DNA from: a bacterium
GTDB lineage: Bacteria > Bacteroidota > Rhodothermia > Balneolales > M1805
Assembly (NCBI GenBank): GCA_006226965.1
Contig: SBGQ01000065.1
Coordinates: 1 to 57,757, forward strand
Length of the DNA: 57,757 nt
Reading direction: 5' to 3'
In this document: piece after piece, positions 21,501 to 29,157 of the stretch
How positions within the stretch are numbered: position 1 is the first letter of the stretch
Layout of the letters: every line of letters starts with the position of its first letter
Position numbers and translations under genes: made by a program
The notes under the pieces: generated by a model
The model's input: the letters and a program-made list of their open reading frames with translations, nothing else
The model's database searches: none
Told to the model about the DNA's origin: nothing

Positions 21501-23496
21501 TGACCAAAGAGGATTAAACAATTCCTTAGCAGTTGATACTGTTTTTGTATTTATTAATCGTCCACCGGAGCCCTATTTCGAACTTCCATCCATTGTTTGT
21601 GTTGGCGATACCTTGTATTACGACGGAACGAATTCGTATGAACCTGATGGCGGATTATTGCGCTATGAGTGGATTTTTGGCGACGGAAAATCATCACTTG
21701 GCGGAAAAGGAAAACACGTTTACGAACAAGAAGGGCGTTATCAGATTGTGCTTACTTTAGATGATAACGAAGGAATGCCGAATTCAATCGTTAGTTATTC
21801 TGTACCGATTGAAGTGGTTGGTGCTCCTGAAGCGTATGCAGGAGAAGATTTTACAGCTTGCGAAGGTGAATTGGTTCAGTTTGATGGATCAGCATCTTCC
21901 GTTCCGAGTGAGTCCTATCAGGAATATAGTTGGGATTTTGGTGATGGAAATCAAGAGATTGGGGTTGCCCCGTCACACATATTTAATAAAGCCGGTCGCT
22001 ACAAAGTTACATTAACAGTAAAAGGCGATATACAGGGTAGTTGTAAGAGTTCTGATACAGATGTGGTTTATGTAACTGTGATTCCAAAGCCACAAGCAAA
22101 ATTCGAGTTACCTAGTATTGTTCGTTTAGAAGACCCGATTGTGTTCGACCCGACTCCATCAATAGTTGAAGGGCAGCAAATTTCGCAAATTACATGGCAA
22201 ATTGGCGAAGACGAAACGGTATCCTTTAGAAGAATTCAAAACGAAAATGGTTCTGAGTGGCAGATGTCATCAACAAAACCATTAGAAGGCAGAACTACTT
22301 ATCCAGATCGTTCAGGATTAGGACAATTGCCAACTTTTGAACGTGTATTACCTGCAGGAGATTATCAAATTAGTTTGATGATAGAGACTCAGTCCGTGGC
22401 AAACTGTAATACAGCACAGCAAGTGAAGTATGTAACGATAAAAGATCGTCCACAGTTGGCAGTCGAAGACATTCCGGTATTAGTACCCGGTGTTCCATTT
22501 CAGTTTTCAGCCGCCGATGTATCAACAGGATTAAACGAAGTAAAGACGGCTTATTGGAACTTTGGTGATGGCACTACTAAACAAGGCGTATTTGTTTCTC
22601 ACACTTACAACAAACCCGGTAATTATTCTATTGAATTTATCGCAGATGATGGTTCTGGCGGGGCTTCAGCAATAACCCGTATCGAGAAAAAAGTAAAAGT
22701 AAATGCACAACCGAAAGCAGTATTTACTGGTGCTGACAGAGCATTGCCGGGCGACGTAATTACGTTTGATGCTTCTGAAAGCTCTGACGAAGACGGTACA
22801 ATTACACAATACTACTGGTTCTTCTCTGATGGCGGTAGAGCAGAAGGGGCTGTCGTCGCACACGAATTTAAAAGAAATGGAAATTTCACAGTAACTCTAA
22901 GTGTATCTGATGATGCCAATGCACCAAACTCTTTGCATAGTGTTTCTAAGTCTATTCGAGTAGCAAATGCTCCAGATTTGAGTTTATCCGTGCCTAATAT
23001 TATCTGTCCGGGTACAGAGTTGAATTTAGTTCGCGCATTATCTGTTCCAACAAATGATACTTCACGAGTTCAGTTCTTTATCGGTAATAAGCGAGTTTCT
23101 TACAAAGAAGCAGAGAATTTATCGTTCACTTTCCCGGGTGTGTACAATATTCGTGTAGTTTTATCGAGTCTTGGAACCGACGGAACGAATGTATTACGCC
23201 ATACACTAGTCGTGAACGGTTCTCCGGAAGTATATGCCACTGTTCCTGAATTAATTACTATCGGTGCAGCCAATGAGTTTGCTACATTTGATGCGTCAAA
23301 TAGCTTTGACCCAAACGGAGATTTAGTGCGAATAACTTGGGATTTTGGTGATGGAAATACTGCATATGGTAAAAAAGTGCAGCATTTATATAAGCGCCCG
23401 GGTACCTATACTGTGAAACTCAGTATCATGGATGATAAACAGTTACCATGTAGCACATCAGAAAAAACATTTACAGTTAAAGTTGTAAAAGAATAA
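18568..23496 (+). CDS. Large secreted PKD-repeat protein (1,642 aa)
   Basis: The start is TTG at 18568: it opens directly onto a signal peptide (MKLKLCLSAIILAILATTSYAQ), and an in-frame stop at 18529-18531 with no ATG between leaves no better choice. Residues about 25-385 form an N-terminal region I do not recognise. From about residue 390 to the end there are roughly 14 PKD-like Ig domains, most with DPDGxIxxYxWDFGDG. Three or four are degenerate (for example around 21060-21240, 22090-22440 and 22970-23220). No T9SS sorting domain, LPxTG or C-terminal membrane anchor is seen. PKD arrays act as extracellular spacers or binding modules, so a surface or periplasmic structural role is likely. 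The TPR gene follows after 4 bp, so the two are probably co-transcribed. Confidence 0.85.
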   Translation: MKLKLCLSAIILAILATTSYAQQGRGLFLSTFGVDAPNTYGDFDNIQAFYFDIPKSETKPIYLRLFDADIGGAYDEKHGEFDTETQFIVLGGASANKTYGAGFQNEYNRIEFAKEDELLKRIFTNRGPGDSRWYSLLQLPLEKGFDLGNGFVRFALISKGLKGDDGNFFDLALSYSETEKVPPTSTKTFVYDLSLRIPSLLLYDWTEFTGQIKIPVTGSDTYYINTFDMDDVPMNAFIPLQGLQELTPSGDGNWVESKIEMQKNTGVEWFGFTFYGRPFNNTFSLLVLDDDRKPVPILLPITDYEPPVYPQFAYHTKYKPEDCYTINFSTEIANKDLVQSLQTKWIFEQDTLSGESISKRFDSLGYHHFSLEISARIAGAMQLLQFQDSVLINTPPVAWAGGDRASVANFTMAFDGTVSYDPDGKIKRYVWDFGDGTNGSGARVDKKYNETGVYNVKLTVYDDSGTECGVAVSEAKVKINRPPVPKIIAPNWVQLGEEFTLDGRESKDPDGIITDYLWQIGNDTLIEGPVIQYALREEKNTDITLQITDDSRTFNSSQRTNFTIRVNKKPWASAGDDKIISPNRPATFSGRFSRDPDGEIIDYQWRFPDGSIQNGESVQQSFTEPGVYKVYLKVTDNTQKAFGYDSLTVTVNAPPVAVIKGEKIFNTGRVILDASESFDPDGEINDQFWVIDGKSINGSKLNYAFDKPGTYTIQYTVIDNSGTYSAVQSQDLTVVVNDLPQPVFELPSQKAPGEKIQFSAAKSKDSDGEIIAYLWDFGDGNKAEGIELEHKFDFPGTYQVSLTVQDNLGKEASSVILTKEIKINAAPYIDYTIPERVSPGQTIPIDLSRSFDVDGKIISYELLKDSVWVKSSNPKLEATISYTQSEIRLAVVDNSGQSNDRSEVSIPLAFNLSPVAIGNGTIRSASPIIQFDATKSYDPDGDELAYYWDFGDGKSMKGPLVMHKYKFGGSFKAVLTVDDQRGLNNSLAVDTVFVFINRPPEPYFELPSIVCVGDTLYYDGTNSYEPDGGLLRYEWIFGDGKSSLGGKGKHVYEQEGRYQIVLTLDDNEGMPNSIVSYSVPIEVVGAPEAYAGEDFTACEGELVQFDGSASSVPSESYQEYSWDFGDGNQEIGVAPSHIFNKAGRYKVTLTVKGDIQGSCKSSDTDVVYVTVIPKPQAKFELPSIVRLEDPIVFDPTPSIVEGQQISQITWQIGEDETVSFRRIQNENGSEWQMSSTKPLEGRTTYPDRSGLGQLPTFERVLPAGDYQISLMIETQSVANCNTAQQVKYVTIKDRPQLAVEDIPVLVPGVPFQFSAADVSTGLNEVKTAYWNFGDGTTKQGVFVSHTYNKPGNYSIEFIADDGSGGASAITRIEKKVKVNAQPKAVFTGADRALPGDVITFDASESSDEDGTITQYYWFFSDGGRAEGAVVAHEFKRNGNFTVTLSVSDDANAPNSLHSVSKSIRVANAPDLSLSVPNIICPGTELNLVRALSVPTNDTSRVQFFIGNKRVSYKEAENLSFTFPGVYNIRVVLSSLGTDGTNVLRHTLVVNGSPEVYATVPELITIGAANEFATFDASNSFDPNGDLVRITWDFGDGNTAYGKKVQHLYKRPGTYTVKLSIMDDKQLPCSTSEKTFTVKVVKE

Positions 23497-23500
23497 AACC

Positions 23501-24028
23501 ATGCCTGAAATTAAACCCTATTTAATCGAGAAATCAGAGGCTTTAGTAGATTTGATGGAAGCCTTAGAACAAGCAGTTGAACAAAACGACGAAGCGAAAT
23601 CGACTGAAATAGTAAAGAAATTAAATGATATGGGTAACGAGCTTGTTGAGCTGGTTATCAATTTAAAAGGGGATGACCAAGCCTACGTGAATTTTATGTT
23701 AGGCTCTTTGTGCAGCTCTTTAAGAATGTGGCCTGAGGCGGAAGATGCGTATTTACAAGCCTTAAAGGTTTGGCCGGATCATGTAGGGATATTGAACGAA
23801 TTATTTGCCGCTCAATTTGAACTTACCAAATATGATTCAGCAGTCGAGACTATCAAAAAAAGCTTAGAAATCGGGGGAGAAACTCCGGATGTATTACACA
23901 ATTTAGCAGCGGCAACCTGGCAAACCGGGAAAAAAGCTGAAGCTAAAATTATTGTAATGAATGCGATGGCAAAATATCCGCAGTCACATAGTTTTTATGA
24001 GTTGTTAAACGATATGGATCAGGCCTAA
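23501..24028 (+). CDS. TPR-repeat protein
   Basis: A 175-residue protein with no signal peptide, hence predicted cytoplasmic. After an acidic helical N-terminus (residues 1-55), residues 60-170 hold about three tetratricopeptide units (for example YVNFMLGSLCSSLRMWPEAEDAYLQALKVWP and ILNELFAAQFELTKYDSAVETIKKSLEIG), typical protein-interaction scaffolds. It begins 4 bp after the PKD gene, which implies an operon. The two products appear to be in different compartments, so it may not bind the PKD protein directly. Its last 4 bases overlap the 3' end of the convergent response-regulator gene. No specific function can be assigned. Confidence 0.8.
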   Translation: MPEIKPYLIEKSEALVDLMEALEQAVEQNDEAKSTEIVKKLNDMGNELVELVINLKGDDQAYVNFMLGSLCSSLRMWPEAEDAYLQALKVWPDHVGILNELFAAQFELTKYDSAVETIKKSLEIGGETPDVLHNLAAATWQTGKKAEAKIIVMNAMAKYPQSHSFYELLNDMDQA

Positions 24029-24663
24029 CTTGAAGAAGACCCTAGGTATTTTAAAACGGCTTCAGTGCGTGAACGCACGTGCAATTTTGTATAAATAGTA
24101 TGTACGTGTCGGCGTACGGTTTCCACGCTAATAAATAAATTTTCAGCTATTTCCTTATTTCTGAATCCTTTTGATAATTGCTGTAACACCTCTTCTTCTC
24201 GTGAGGATAGTTCAGCCAAAGGGTCTGGTTTTGATAAAGGCGTGTGAAAAGATTGTACAACTTTTCGTGCGATGGCACTGCTCATTGGGGCGCCACCATT
24301 CATGCAGTCGTGAATAGCTTCGATAAGTTCAGAAGGTGAGCTTCGCTTTAACATATACCCGGTAGCGCCGGCACGTAAAGCGTTAAAAACTAAATCAGCA
24401 TCTTCATAAACAGTTTGGATGAGTACCTGGATTGTTGGTCTGTGTTCTTTAATAAAAACAGTGCAATCAATACCGGAACGATTAGGTAGATTGATATCCA
24501 TTAAAACAATATTCGGGGTGTTTACGAGAATGTCATCCATGGCCGCTTCTGCGTTTGGATAAGCTTTGCAAAGTTCAAAACCATCGGTGGAATCAATTAA
24601 CAAAGAAAGGCTTTCTCGTATTCCGGGATTATCTTCAACTATCGAAATTTTAATAGTACTCAT
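24025..24663 (-). CDS. NarL/LuxR-type response regulator
   Basis: The start is taken at ATG 24663 (212 aa) rather than the in-frame TTG two codons upstream. Residues 1-120 form a receiver domain with acidic residues Glu10/Asp11, the phosphoacceptor Asp56 in VLMDINLP, and a conserved Lys in the YMLKRSSPSE region. Residues about 147-205 form a LuxR helix-turn-helix (LSSREEEVLQQLSKGFRNKEIA, then VETVRRHVHTIYTKLHVRSRTEA). It lies 77 bp downstream of the sensor kinase on the same strand, which strongly suggests a cognate two-component pair controlling transcription. The regulon is unknown. Confidence 0.93.
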   Translation of the reverse strand: MSTIKISIVEDNPGIRESLSLLIDSTDGFELCKAYPNAEAAMDDILVNTPNIVLMDINLPNRSGIDCTVFIKEHRPTIQVLIQTVYEDADLVFNALRAGATGYMLKRSSPSELIEAIHDCMNGGAPMSSAIARKVVQSFHTPLSKPDPLAELSSREEEVLQQLSKGFRNKEIAENLFISVETVRRHVHTIYTKLHVRSRTEAVLKYLGSSSS

Positions 24664-24740
24664 TTCCAAAAATGTGTAATTGATGATTGTTTAACAATAG
24701 CACATTTGATGCAATTTGTAATTGTTTCTTGTGGTCTTCT

Positions 24741-27700
24741 TTACGTTACTATGGTGATTATTGTCTCACAACCATAGCCGGGTCTGGAATCAATAACAAC
24801 AGTTCCATTGTAAGCCTTTAAACGAGTGAGTTGGTGAAAAATCCCATTTCCTTTATCCATGCTTTCTGATACATCAAAGCCTTTTCCGTTGTCTTGGATA
24901 TGAATAGTAAGAACGGGGTTTTCGTAATGAATTCTCATCCAAATGGTATCGGCTTCAGAATATTTTAAAGCATTATTTAAACACTCTTTTATGGTCATTA
25001 ATAAGGCGTGGCGTAAATCTGACGCAATATTTATGGTTGGAAACGATTCATCAATTTCAAATAAAACACGAATGGTTGAACCATTAAAATAACCTTCGGA
25101 GTATTCCTGTATATAAGCAACAACTTGTTCAAGAGAATCATTTTTTGGGTTCAGCGACCAAACAATTTCAGAAAGATTAGTAACTCCGGTTTTAGCCGCT
25201 TCGGCCACTTTTTTCAAGGGTATAGAAGTTTTACCGGTTGATTGAATTTCTCTGTTTACTAATTCGCTAAGCAAAGAGATTTGTGTAAGATTGGCGCCGA
25301 GCTCATCATGCAAATCTTTGGCAATCCGTGCCCGTTCGTTATTAATCATCTCCCGTTTCTCCAACTCTTGCAGCAGTTTTTTGTATTTACGGGCAGAGAA
25401 GTATTTCACCATTAAAAATATGAGGCCGATAATTGCCAATCCGACTAAAATTAAGAACCATGTTTTTAGCCAAAATGGGGCTTCTACTCGTATCAAAATT
25501 GATTTCGGCTCACTCCAAATTCCATCATAGTTGGCTGCTTTAACTTTGAATTCGTACAAATTTGGACTCAAATTGGTATATCGGGCACGGGTTTCTTTGC
25601 CGGATTGAATCCAATCCGCATCTTGACCAACAAGCTGATAGGCATAAGTAACTTCATCTGAACGGCGAAAGGTAATACCGGTAAACTCTATGGAGAAGTC
25701 GGATTCTTCATAATCTAAGGTATAACTTTTCTTAAATGGATATAATGTGTCTGTCTCGACAGGTTTATTGAATACGTTTACTTGCTTGATGATAGGACTT
25801 GGTGTTTCAAAATCATCTTTGATGGAGTCGGGATTAAACCAATTGATTCCTCCAACTCCGGAAAACCAAAACTGCCCTTTTTCATCTTCATGATAACCAA
25901 AACTATTAAACTCGTTGCTTTGCAAACCGTCTTTCATGGTATAATTACGAAAGGTTAAAACGGGAAGGTTTTCTTTGTCAACAGTGATGTGTGCTTTACT
26001 TAATCCTTTATTCGTAGAAAGCCACAAATCTCCACGTTTGTCGGTCAATAAACCGTAGATGAAATTATTGGGTAGGCCGTCTTTTGTAGAGAAGTAGCGC
26101 CTACGTTTTGTTTCGGGTTCATAGTACATGAGTCCGTTTTCGGCAGTAATCCACAAGTTATTGTTAAGTGCATCATCCCGTTCAATAAGGCTGATATGCT
26201 TCGTATCGTTTGAAAGAAATTCGGGTAATGTATGAGCTGATTGTTCTTCTGTTTTAAAATCAAAAAATCGGATGGTATTGGCAACGGTTAACCACAATCC
26301 ATTCCGAACGGTATCTGCAAAACCTCCCATTTGCCACATGAAGTTTCCATTTGAGTTTTTTTCAAATGCAAAAGTTTTATCAACTAAATGATTTGAAGTG
26401 ATATGATAAACTAAAAAACGGCCTGCACCCCAAACACCTGTTTTGTCTTTATCAATGATTCCTGAGAAATAGGTGACTTTATTAAACACATTTTTATCAA
26501 AAAGACCACGTTGCATTTTTCCATCATAGGAAAGTGCCAAGGTTCGGCCTGATAAAAATCCAACATAAATCCAATTGTTCTCTGCAATCTCAAGATCAAC
26601 CGGGGCAAGTGTTTGATAAGAGTCGCCAAATGTGAATAAAGCCCCCGTTCGTTTTTTCAAATTCATTTTTTGAACGCCAAATGGCTCATTGTGATTCACT
26701 ACCCAAATATCATCTTCATGAGTTCGTATAGTTTTTATTAAGTTACTAATGGTAATGTCGCCCACATTTGTACCAGTTGAGAGTTTATTAAACTTTCTTG
26801 ATTTCAAATCAACTTTGATTAAACCTGTTCCATTACCAGCTATCCAAATCACATTGTCTATAAAATAAATTTTACGCGGTAAAAATTGATCAAAGTAAGA
26901 TTGTAAAGAGGGCACCTCAGACACATTGATTTTTTGTTTTGTTTTGGCATCAAGAATATAAACTCCACTATACTCTGTTGAAACCCAAATTATATTCGGA
27001 CTCGTTTCTATCAATCCATTGATATCTGATGACGTATCGAGTAGAACAGACCGTATTTGTTCATTTGCTAAATGAAGCAAATAAACGTTAGATATTCGCC
27101 TATCAGTTGTAGCAATTTGTCTTGTGTAGGCATAGAAGTCGTTCCCATAGCTACTTTTTCGAATGCTAAGGGAACTCGCATTAATAGGAATTGGGAGTTT
27201 ATGAGCGTATCGCGTGTGTTTAAATTCGGGGTCTATCCGAATAATATCTGTTAATGAAGCAGTCCATAGCGTATCATTCTTAACATCAAAATCATAAACC
27301 ACATCACTTAAGAATAGTCTGGGTTCTCCATTTGGCAAGATAAAAGTAATTCCTGTTGGACCATTTACGGTGGTATAGGTTGATAAAATGGAATCCGAAA
27401 AAGCTTGCATATAGCTTGATGGTAAACCAGAGTACACCAAATATCCGGAATCAGATAATACTTCCCATTGGCCGGAATGTATATGATAGATATAGTGTCT
27501 TGTTTTTGTTGAGACTGCTAAACCCATTTTTGGAATGTAGCGTACATTAGTTACAAACACATCCGATGAGCCATTTATGGAATCGCCCGGAACTAAAACC
27601 GTTTCGAATTGATGTCCATCGAATCTTGCTAATCCGCCAGCAGTTGCAAACCAAAGATAACCGAGGGAGTCTTTTGCAATCGCATTTACCGTATTTCCCG

Positions 27701-27848
27701 GGAGCCCGTCATCAACGGTAAATTTTTGCACATCGAATTGGAAATCTATATAGGGGTTAATTTGAGCAGAGATTGTTCTTATGCCAATCAGCGCCAAAAA
27801 AACGGTTTGTATTACAACGTATTTAAATCCCTTATTACCCCATTTCAT
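24741..27848 (-). CDS. Propeller-sensor histidine kinase (Reg_prop, Y_Y_Y, HisKA_3)
   Basis: A 1,035-residue membrane sensor kinase. It has a signal peptide (1-28), then about 650 residues of two-component-regulator propeller repeats (LGYLWFATAGGLARFDG; GDLWLSTNKGLSKAH), forming a large periplasmic sensor. A Y_Y_Y domain (around 700-780), one transmembrane helix (about 790-812), a short coiled coil, a HisKA_3 domain with phosphoacceptor His847 in DLHDELGA, and a HATPase domain with Asn958/959 and DNGKGFD (about 969-975 in the G1 box region) follow. Unlike the hybrid one-component SusR/HTCS regulators of Bacteroides, it has no fused receiver or AraC domain and uses the separate LuxR regulator downstream. 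Such sensors often detect carbohydrates, but the ligand here is unknown. Confidence 0.93.
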   Translation of the reverse strand: MKWGNKGFKYVVIQTVFLALIGIRTISAQINPYIDFQFDVQKFTVDDGLPGNTVNAIAKDSLGYLWFATAGGLARFDGHQFETVLVPGDSINGSSDVFVTNVRYIPKMGLAVSTKTRHYIYHIHSGQWEVLSDSGYLVYSGLPSSYMQAFSDSILSTYTTVNGPTGITFILPNGEPRLFLSDVVYDFDVKNDTLWTASLTDIIRIDPEFKHTRYAHKLPIPINASSLSIRKSSYGNDFYAYTRQIATTDRRISNVYLLHLANEQIRSVLLDTSSDINGLIETSPNIIWVSTEYSGVYILDAKTKQKINVSEVPSLQSYFDQFLPRKIYFIDNVIWIAGNGTGLIKVDLKSRKFNKLSTGTNVGDITISNLIKTIRTHEDDIWVVNHNEPFGVQKMNLKKRTGALFTFGDSYQTLAPVDLEIAENNWIYVGFLSGRTLALSYDGKMQRGLFDKNVFNKVTYFSGIIDKDKTGVWGAGRFLVYHITSNHLVDKTFAFEKNSNGNFMWQMGGFADTVRNGLWLTVANTIRFFDFKTEEQSAHTLPEFLSNDTKHISLIERDDALNNNLWITAENGLMYYEPETKRRRYFSTKDGLPNNFIYGLLTDKRGDLWLSTNKGLSKAHITVDKENLPVLTFRNYTMKDGLQSNEFNSFGYHEDEKGQFWFSGVGGINWFNPDSIKDDFETPSPIIKQVNVFNKPVETDTLYPFKKSYTLDYEESDFSIEFTGITFRRSDEVTYAYQLVGQDADWIQSGKETRARYTNLSPNLYEFKVKAANYDGIWSEPKSILIRVEAPFWLKTWFLILVGLAIIGLIFLMVKYFSARKYKKLLQELEKREMINNERARIAKDLHDELGANLTQISLLSELVNREIQSTGKTSIPLKKVAEAAKTGVTNLSEIVWSLNPKNDSLEQVVAYIQEYSEGYFNGSTIRVLFEIDESFPTINIASDLRHALLMTIKECLNNALKYSEADTIWMRIHYENPVLTIHIQDNGKGFDVSESMDKGNGIFHQLTRLKAYNGTVVIDSRPGYGCETIITIVT

Positions 27849-27910
27849 GCTTCAAATTAATCAAATATTGAGGTTTATTAATCACACAAAAGGGTTAAAT
27901 TCAAAAAAAA

Positions 27911-28339
27911 ATGTGCACTATGGAAAAGTCGATAGAACGGATAATTCAACAATTAGAATTGCAACCGCATCCTGAAGGCGGATGGTATAGAGAAACTTGG
28001 AGAAGTGATGAAGTATTGATTCGCGAAGACGGTAAGAGTCGTTCAAGCGGAACAGCTATCTATTTCTTAGTTCCTCAAGGAATTATTACAAGCTGGCACA
28101 AGGTTAAATCGGCAGAAATGTGGCATTTTTATGCAGGTTCGCCGTTGATTCTGGAATTGGAAACAGAATTAGGTGATGTGGAAGAAGTTATTATGAGTTC
28201 GAATCTTGATGGAGGTTTTGTTCCTCAGGTCTTGGTTAAGCCTAATCAGTGGCAGCGTGCCTATTCAACCGGATTGTATTCCTTAGTCGGGTGCACGGTT
28301 TCGCCCGGATTCGATTTTGAGGATTTTGAAATGAGGTAA
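27911..28339 (+). CDS. DUF985 (cupin_5) family protein
   Basis: A 142-residue small beta-barrel cupin. The family core is plain: LQPHPEGGWYRETWRS near the N-terminus, then GTAIYFLVPQG, SWHKVKSAEMWHFYAGSPL, and a C-terminal LVGCTVSPGFDFEDFEM. The His and Glu residues of the WHKV...EMWHFY region line the presumed ligand pocket. ATG at 27911 and ATG at 27920 are both possible starts; the shorter form (139 aa) loses nothing conserved. Family members are poorly characterised, with sugar-related or epimerase-like binding proposed. It diverges from the sensor kinase 62 bp away and ends in a hairpin overlapping its stop codon. Confidence 0.85.
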   Translation: MCTMEKSIERIIQQLELQPHPEGGWYRETWRSDEVLIREDGKSRSSGTAIYFLVPQGIITSWHKVKSAEMWHFYAGSPLILELETELGDVEEVIMSSNLDGGFVPQVLVKPNQWQRAYSTGLYSLVGCTVSPGFDFEDFEMR

Positions 28340-28367
28340 AGCCATAGTTTTGACCTATGGCTTTAAG
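28338..28367. terminator. Hairpin between convergent cupin and barrel genes
   Basis: A 10-bp perfect stem (AAAGCCATAG / CTATGGCTTT) has a 7-base loop and overlaps the last bases of the cupin stop codon. The T tract is short on both strands, so termination may be modest. It is placed to serve both convergent genes. Confidence 0.6.
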
Positions 28368-28372
28368 TATAA

Positions 28373-28954
28373 TTAGAAATAATAGCGAATAAAAAAGATA
28401 CTTCTAGTTCTTGTTATTGTATTCTCAGAAGTGTCCTCTGAATTATAATTTCCTATAAGTAGATAATTCAATTGTATTTCTCCTCCCATTGCAAAATTTG
28501 AATCAAAGATATATTCGAAGCCTATTGTAGGAGCAATGAAAGTATCATTTCTTTTGTCTTCATCATCGTAATAATCGTCCTTATATGTTTCTGATTGAAA
28601 AATCTTTCCTAATCTGGCGCCTGCGTAAAAGTCAGTATTCACATTTTTTTTAGTATAAAAGGCGCCAATGCCTATCGTATAACCGGCAAGTGTAACTTCA
28701 TATGAGTCATCTTCAGAGTCAGTAGAATTAATAGAGAATAAGCCAAACTCGCCTTCCAGCCTTAACTGGTTGAGTTTATAAATGAAGTAAGCACTTGCAG
28801 GTGCAAGATTAACTTCAGAATCCAGAGTTGTTGAATTGGTAATAATACTTCCACTCGAAGCAACTCCTACTCCAATTCCGAACTGTGCAAATGCTGAATG
28901 TGTAAGCATAAATAAGCTCATCAATAAAAAGCTTATAGTTAATTTTTTTTTCAT
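28373..28954 (-). CDS. Small outer-membrane beta-barrel protein
   Basis: 193 residues with a signal peptide (MKKKLTISFLLMSLFMLTHS, cleaved after AFAQ). The mature part shows alternating polar and hydrophobic strands with Gly and aromatic residues (FGIGVGVASSG; GYTIGIGAFYTKK; FYAGARLGKIF; TIGFEYIFD) and ends in RSIFFIRYYF. The terminal Phe is a typical outer-membrane assembly signal. It looks like an eight-stranded OmpA/OmpW-sized barrel. Acidic loops (SEDDSYE; YKDDYYDDEDKRND) face outward. The exact family and function are unknown. Confidence 0.75.
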   Translation of the reverse strand: MKKKLTISFLLMSLFMLTHSAFAQFGIGVGVASSGSIITNSTTLDSEVNLAPASAYFIYKLNQLRLEGEFGLFSINSTDSEDDSYEVTLAGYTIGIGAFYTKKNVNTDFYAGARLGKIFQSETYKDDYYDDEDKRNDTFIAPTIGFEYIFDSNFAMGGEIQLNYLLIGNYNSEDTSENTITRTRSIFFIRYYF

Positions 28955-29074
28955 GTACCGTTTTTATTAAAGTTAAATAGTTGATTGTAATTTAAGGATA
29001 GTTTTTTGAATAGTTAGCAGAGCAAGCAAAATTTTTCACTTGTTTTTTATTCATCAAAACGCTACAATACAAAT

Positions 29075-29104
29075 AAGACAAATGAGTCTTAATAGATCGA
29101 TCTA
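29075..29104. promoter_or_regulatory. Palindromes in the EF-G paralog upstream region
   Basis: Two adjacent dyads are seen. AAGAC-6 bases-GTCTT lies at 29075-29090, and a perfect 12-bp palindrome TAGATCGATCTA lies at 29093-29104, 53 bp before the ATG. They could be operator or leader structure. No match to a known box is claimed. Confidence 0.35.
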
Positions 29105-29145
29105 AGCACGACCGACCTATCTCCAAAACAATAATTTTATCTTAT

Positions 29146-29151
29146 GGAGGT
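29146..29151 (+). promoter_or_regulatory. Strong Shine-Dalgarno of the EF-G paralog
   Basis: GGAGGT lies 6 bases before the ATG at 29158 and fixes that start. It stands out because most genes in this window show no obvious Shine-Dalgarno, as is usual in Bacteroidota. Confidence 0.75.
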
Positions 29152-29157
29152 CAAATT

